Below, piece after piece: positions 61,424-64,000 of a stretch of DNA of 64,000 nucleotides. The notes under the pieces were generated by a model that saw nothing but the letters and a program-made list of their open reading frames with translations, did no database searches and had not been told where the DNA came from. This DNA comes from Natrinema halophilum (GTDB lineage Archaea; Halobacteriota; Halobacteria; Halobacteriales; Natrialbaceae): the NCBI RefSeq assembly GCF_013402815.2, contig NZ_CP058601.1, positions 2,790,001-2,854,000 on the forward strand, read 5' to 3'. The position numbers and the translations under genes were made by a program. Every line of letters starts with the position of its first letter. The first letter of the stretch is position 1.

Positions 61424-61849
61424 CTAGGTCTTCGATTCGTCCTCGACCGACTCCTCGATGATCTCCTCGACTTCGTCCTCTCGAGGGCGGCGGTCGACGC
61501 GGTCGTCGACGGATTCGACCTTCGCCTGTACCTCTTCCAGTTGCTCGCCAACCGTCTCCTCGACGGTTTCACCGACCGTCTGATCGACCGTCTCTTCGAC
61601 GGTGTCGCTTACGGTTTGCTCGACGGTCTCCTCGACCGACCGCTCGACGGTTTCCTGTACGGTCGACGTCATCCAGTCGGGATCGAACCGCGCCATCTTC
61701 CAGACGACGTGGAGGATATACGACGCGAAGACGCCAAGCCCGAACGTCAGGCCGACCCGAATATCGAGCGTCGCGATCAGCGCGATCGAGATGAGGATCA
61801 ATCCGCCGTACGCGAGGTCGATGAGCGCGTCGACGCGCGCCGGTCTCAT
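61424..61849 (-). CDS. membrane-anchored coiled-coil protein
   Basis: A 141-aa protein. Two hydrophobic helices (LIDLAYGGLILISIALIATL and TFGLGVFASYILHVVWKMA) are followed by a repeat region ETVERSVEETVEQTVSDTVE and so on, an 8-residue-like coiled coil with Val/Thr heptad positions, then an acidic tail. ATG at 61849 (MRPARVDALIDLAYGG) is preferred. It ends near the usp gene from the opposite strand. Function unknown; it may form oligomers at the membrane. Confidence 0.65.
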   Translation of the reverse strand: MRPARVDALIDLAYGGLILISIALIATLDIRVGLTFGLGVFASYILHVVWKMARFDPDWMTSTVQETVERSVEETVEQTVSDTVEETVDQTVGETVEETVGEQLEEVQAKVESVDDRVDRRPREDEVEEIIEESVEDESKT

Positions 61850-62208
61850 CGCCGAATAACGTCCGAGTCCGCAGCGATCAGCGCGTGCTTCGATCCCGAG
61901 TGAATGCATCCGGGTCTCGGACTGTCGTCCGACCGAACCGTGGGTACGCGTAGCAACATACTGTCCTAACACACGGTCCGACTCGATGAAATCCTTTGGG
62001 ATCGCGGGGACGGCGGCGAGTGCCTCCAGCTCCGCTCGTCTCGAGGTGCTCGAATCCAGTCCGCGCGGGGAGCGCACACGTCGGCCGTCGGGCGGGCCTC
62101 GAGCGGGTCGCAGCCGACGAGTGGCGATCGGTTCACGACTGGCTGACGGCCCACTGGTACGGCCGCGGATAGTCGTTTTTTTACGGTCGGATCGCGTGAT
62201 TTCTGGAC

Positions 62209-63390
62209 GTGCCGGAAGTACTGCTTATCGTAGGAATCATCACGGCGATCTTCGTCGGGTACAATATCGGTGGCTCGACGACCGGCCCCGCATTCGGACC
62301 GGCCGTCGGGGCGAACGTGATCACGAAGGTACTGGCTGCCGGACTGATGTCGATCTTCTTCTTTCTCGGTGCCTACACGATCGGCCCGCAGGTCGTCGAC
62401 ACGCTGGGAAATGAACTCGTCGCGGACACCTCGGTTTTTACGTTGCGGGCGAACGTAGCCGTGTTGTTCTTCATCGGCGGCGCGTTGTTCGTCGGTAACT
62501 ACGCCGGCGTCCCCGCTTCGACGTCGATGACCGCCGTCGGTGCGATCGCCGCGCTCGGGTTTGCGACTGGTGAACTCAACTGGGACATCCTCGGCGAGAT
62601 CGTTGTCTGGTGGGTCGTCGCACCGATCGTTGGCTTCTGGGTTGCCGGCGTCGTCGGGAGGTACTTCTATCCGCGGATCAACGCCTGGGTTGCCATCGAA
62701 GGGAACCGGGAGGGGCGACCGATGGTCACCCTCGATCGCTCGGGTATCGCGCCGCGACTTCAATTCGGCGCTGGCGCCAACCGACGCGAGATCACGGGTG
62801 CGTTGGTCGTCGTCGGTATCGGCTGCCTAATGGGCTTTGCCTCGGGAACGAGCAACATCGCGAACGCGATCGCACCGATCTACGGCACCGGCGACGTCGA
62901 TATGACGACGCTGATTGTGATCGGTTCGGTGGCGGTTGCGGTCGGTTGCTTTACGATCGCCCGCCGAACCCTCGATACGCTCGGGAGCGACATCACGAAT
63001 TTGCCGTTGACCGCGGCGATCGTCGTCGCAGTCATCAGTTCGGGAATCGTCGTCACGCTTTCGTGGATCGGCATCCCCGCGAGTTTCGTCGTCATCGCGA
63101 CGATGAGCATCGTCGGACTGGGCTGGGGACGAGCAACCCGTACGACGACACTTTCCGACGTTCGGGCTGGCGAGAGAACCCCCGTCTCGGTCGGAGCGCT
63201 GACCGCCGAAGAGGAGGGCGAACGGTCGCCCAAGATCGGCGAGGAGGAACCCGAGGACATCCCTCGGGCTGCTGACCTGTTTGACCCGTCGACGACGGCT
63301 CGAGTCATTCTCATGCAAAACGTGGTCCCAGCCCTTTCGACCGTCGGCGCGTACCTCACCTTCCGATTCGTGCCCATCTTCGGGTTCTGA
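62209..63390 (+). CDS. PiT-family inorganic phosphate transporter (locus 3)
   Basis: A 393-aa PiT permease with the signatures YNIGGSTTGPAFGPAVGANV and FASGTSNIANAIAPIYGTGD. It begins with GTG at 62209 (MPEVLLIVGIITAIFVG). The TATA-like TTTTTTTAC (62176-62184) suggests leaderless expression. It differs from locus 2 mostly in the loop, so the pair is an older duplication. The next locus downstream is a broken copy. Confidence 0.92.
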   Translation: MPEVLLIVGIITAIFVGYNIGGSTTGPAFGPAVGANVITKVLAAGLMSIFFFLGAYTIGPQVVDTLGNELVADTSVFTLRANVAVLFFIGGALFVGNYAGVPASTSMTAVGAIAALGFATGELNWDILGEIVVWWVVAPIVGFWVAGVVGRYFYPRINAWVAIEGNREGRPMVTLDRSGIAPRLQFGAGANRREITGALVVVGIGCLMGFASGTSNIANAIAPIYGTGDVDMTTLIVIGSVAVAVGCFTIARRTLDTLGSDITNLPLTAAIVVAVISSGIVVTLSWIGIPASFVVIATMSIVGLGWGRATRTTTLSDVRAGERTPVSVGALTAEEEGERSPKIGEEEPEDIPRAADLFDPSTTARVILMQNVVPALSTVGAYLTFRFVPIFGF

Positions 63391-63518
63391 CCAGCCGCGA
63401 CAGTAGTCCCGGATCGAGCCACGGACTGCCCGACTCCCGTCGCAACACCTGTCACACCCGATGATATTCCTCTCATCGCTCCGAAACGTCTTTTCTGGAA
63501 GACGGAATGGTGTTCGGT

Positions 63519-64000
63519 ATGGTTTCCGCGATTCTCGTTCTCGGGCTCGTCGTGGCTGTTTTCGTGGGCTTCAACATCGGTGGGTCGTCCACGGGAATTG
63601 CCAGGGAGCCGGCCGTCGGTGCGGGTGCCATCGGCAAGACCGCGGCCGCGGCGCTCATGTCGATTTACGTCTTCGTAGGGGGCTGGAGCGTCGGGCGCAA
63701 CGTCATCGAGACGATGGGTGGCGACATCGTCCACCCGAAATCTTTCCGCTTCAGGCGAGTGCGGGCTACGACGGCACCGATCTCGGCATCGGGATCAGCC
63801 ACTCGCGATCAGCCTCGGCGGGTTTACGATCGCTCGCCGGACGATGAAAGCGGTCGGCAACGATCTCACTGAACTCCCGCTGCTGGCAGCGCTTATCGTC
63901 GCCGTCACCGCCGCGTCGATCACCACCTTCCTCTCTTCGATGGGGTTTCCGATCATCCCGTGATGGCGACGGTGATGGCCATCGTCGGCCTGGGCTGGAG
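63519..64000 (+). pseudogene. PiT-family phosphate transporter (locus 4), internally deleted, cut by window end
   Basis: The start MVSAILVLGLVVAVFVGFNI and GGSSTGIAREPAVGAGAIGK...GGWSVGRNVIETMGGDIV resembles locus 2 closely. After about residue 70 the frame is lost, and about 150 residues are missing: the sequence resumes in another frame with LAISLGGFTIARRTMKAVGN, then TELPLLAALIVAVTAASITT, and a third frame with MATVMAIVGLGW at the end. Internal deletion and frameshifts make it a pseudogene. The upstream ATG at 63507 is also in frame. Confidence 0.85.

Noticed and set aside
1-64000. tRNA or rRNA genes
   Set aside because: No T-arm GGTTCRANYC with a matching acceptor stem or rRNA signature was found by reading; a tRNAscan search would be decisive.

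Overview
This window is chromosomal DNA of an extremely halophilic archaeon (class Halobacteria). The evidence is an acidic, Asp/Glu-rich proteome, G/C-ending codons, mostly leaderless genes with a TATA-like box about 25-30 nt upstream of the start codon, archaeal information-processing genes (Orc1/Cdc6, PolD small subunit, RfcS, archaeal-type AlaRS, a SAMP-type ubiquitin-like modifier) and many haloarchaea-only families. The order arvABC/oapABC - oriC - orc1 - signal peptidase - polD small subunit - lysC is the conserved neighbourhood of the main haloarchaeal chromosomal origin, oriC1. A family such as Natrialbaceae is plausible but cannot be shown from sequence alone.

Layout. (1) 1-5.1 kb: a methyltransferase, two conserved haloarchaeal proteins, a tiny membrane peptide, and the ArvC-ArvB-ArvA small-GTPase operon (minus strand). 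(2) 5.1-8.7 kb: the origin, with two long inverted ORB elements around an AT-rich region, then orc1. More ORB-like elements lie inside orc1, downstream of orc1, inside polD1 and beyond arvC. (3) 9-14.7 kb: two tandem S26 signal peptidases, the PolD small subunit, and aspartate kinase preceded by an overlapping 18-codon ORF. (4) 14.7-16.7 kb: an AT-richer accessory patch with a Tat-exported glycine-zipper protein followed by a two-helix membrane peptide, a candidate halocin/immunity pair. (5) 16.7-21.2 kb: hypotheticals, a GNAT, a SAMP2-like modifier with residues after its Gly-Gly, a bactofilin-like membrane protein and rfcS. (6) 21.2-24.6 kb: a scarred island with a pseudo-receiver, a structured RNA candidate, and decayed copies of the rfcS and histidine-kinase 3' ends. 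(7) 24.6-36 kb: a degenerate histidine kinase, alaS, a hydrolase, an AMP-binding-like protein, a glutamine amidotransferase, and a frameshifted HdrD-like oxidoreductase. (8) 36-40.5 kb: a flippase flanked by 144-bp direct repeats, next to a TnpB (IS1341-type) element with a divergent small gene. (9) 40.5-64 kb: mostly core metabolism and transport (cas4-like gene, tsaC/sua5, redoxins, CNNM/CorC protein, upp, YigZ, ACT regulator, hisB, hisA, SLC13 permease, UspA) with four PiT phosphate-transporter loci, the last one broken and running off the window.

No rRNA, tRNA or CRISPR array was seen. Most remaining open frames are GC-rich antisense shadows. Family names of DUF type are from memory and were not searched.
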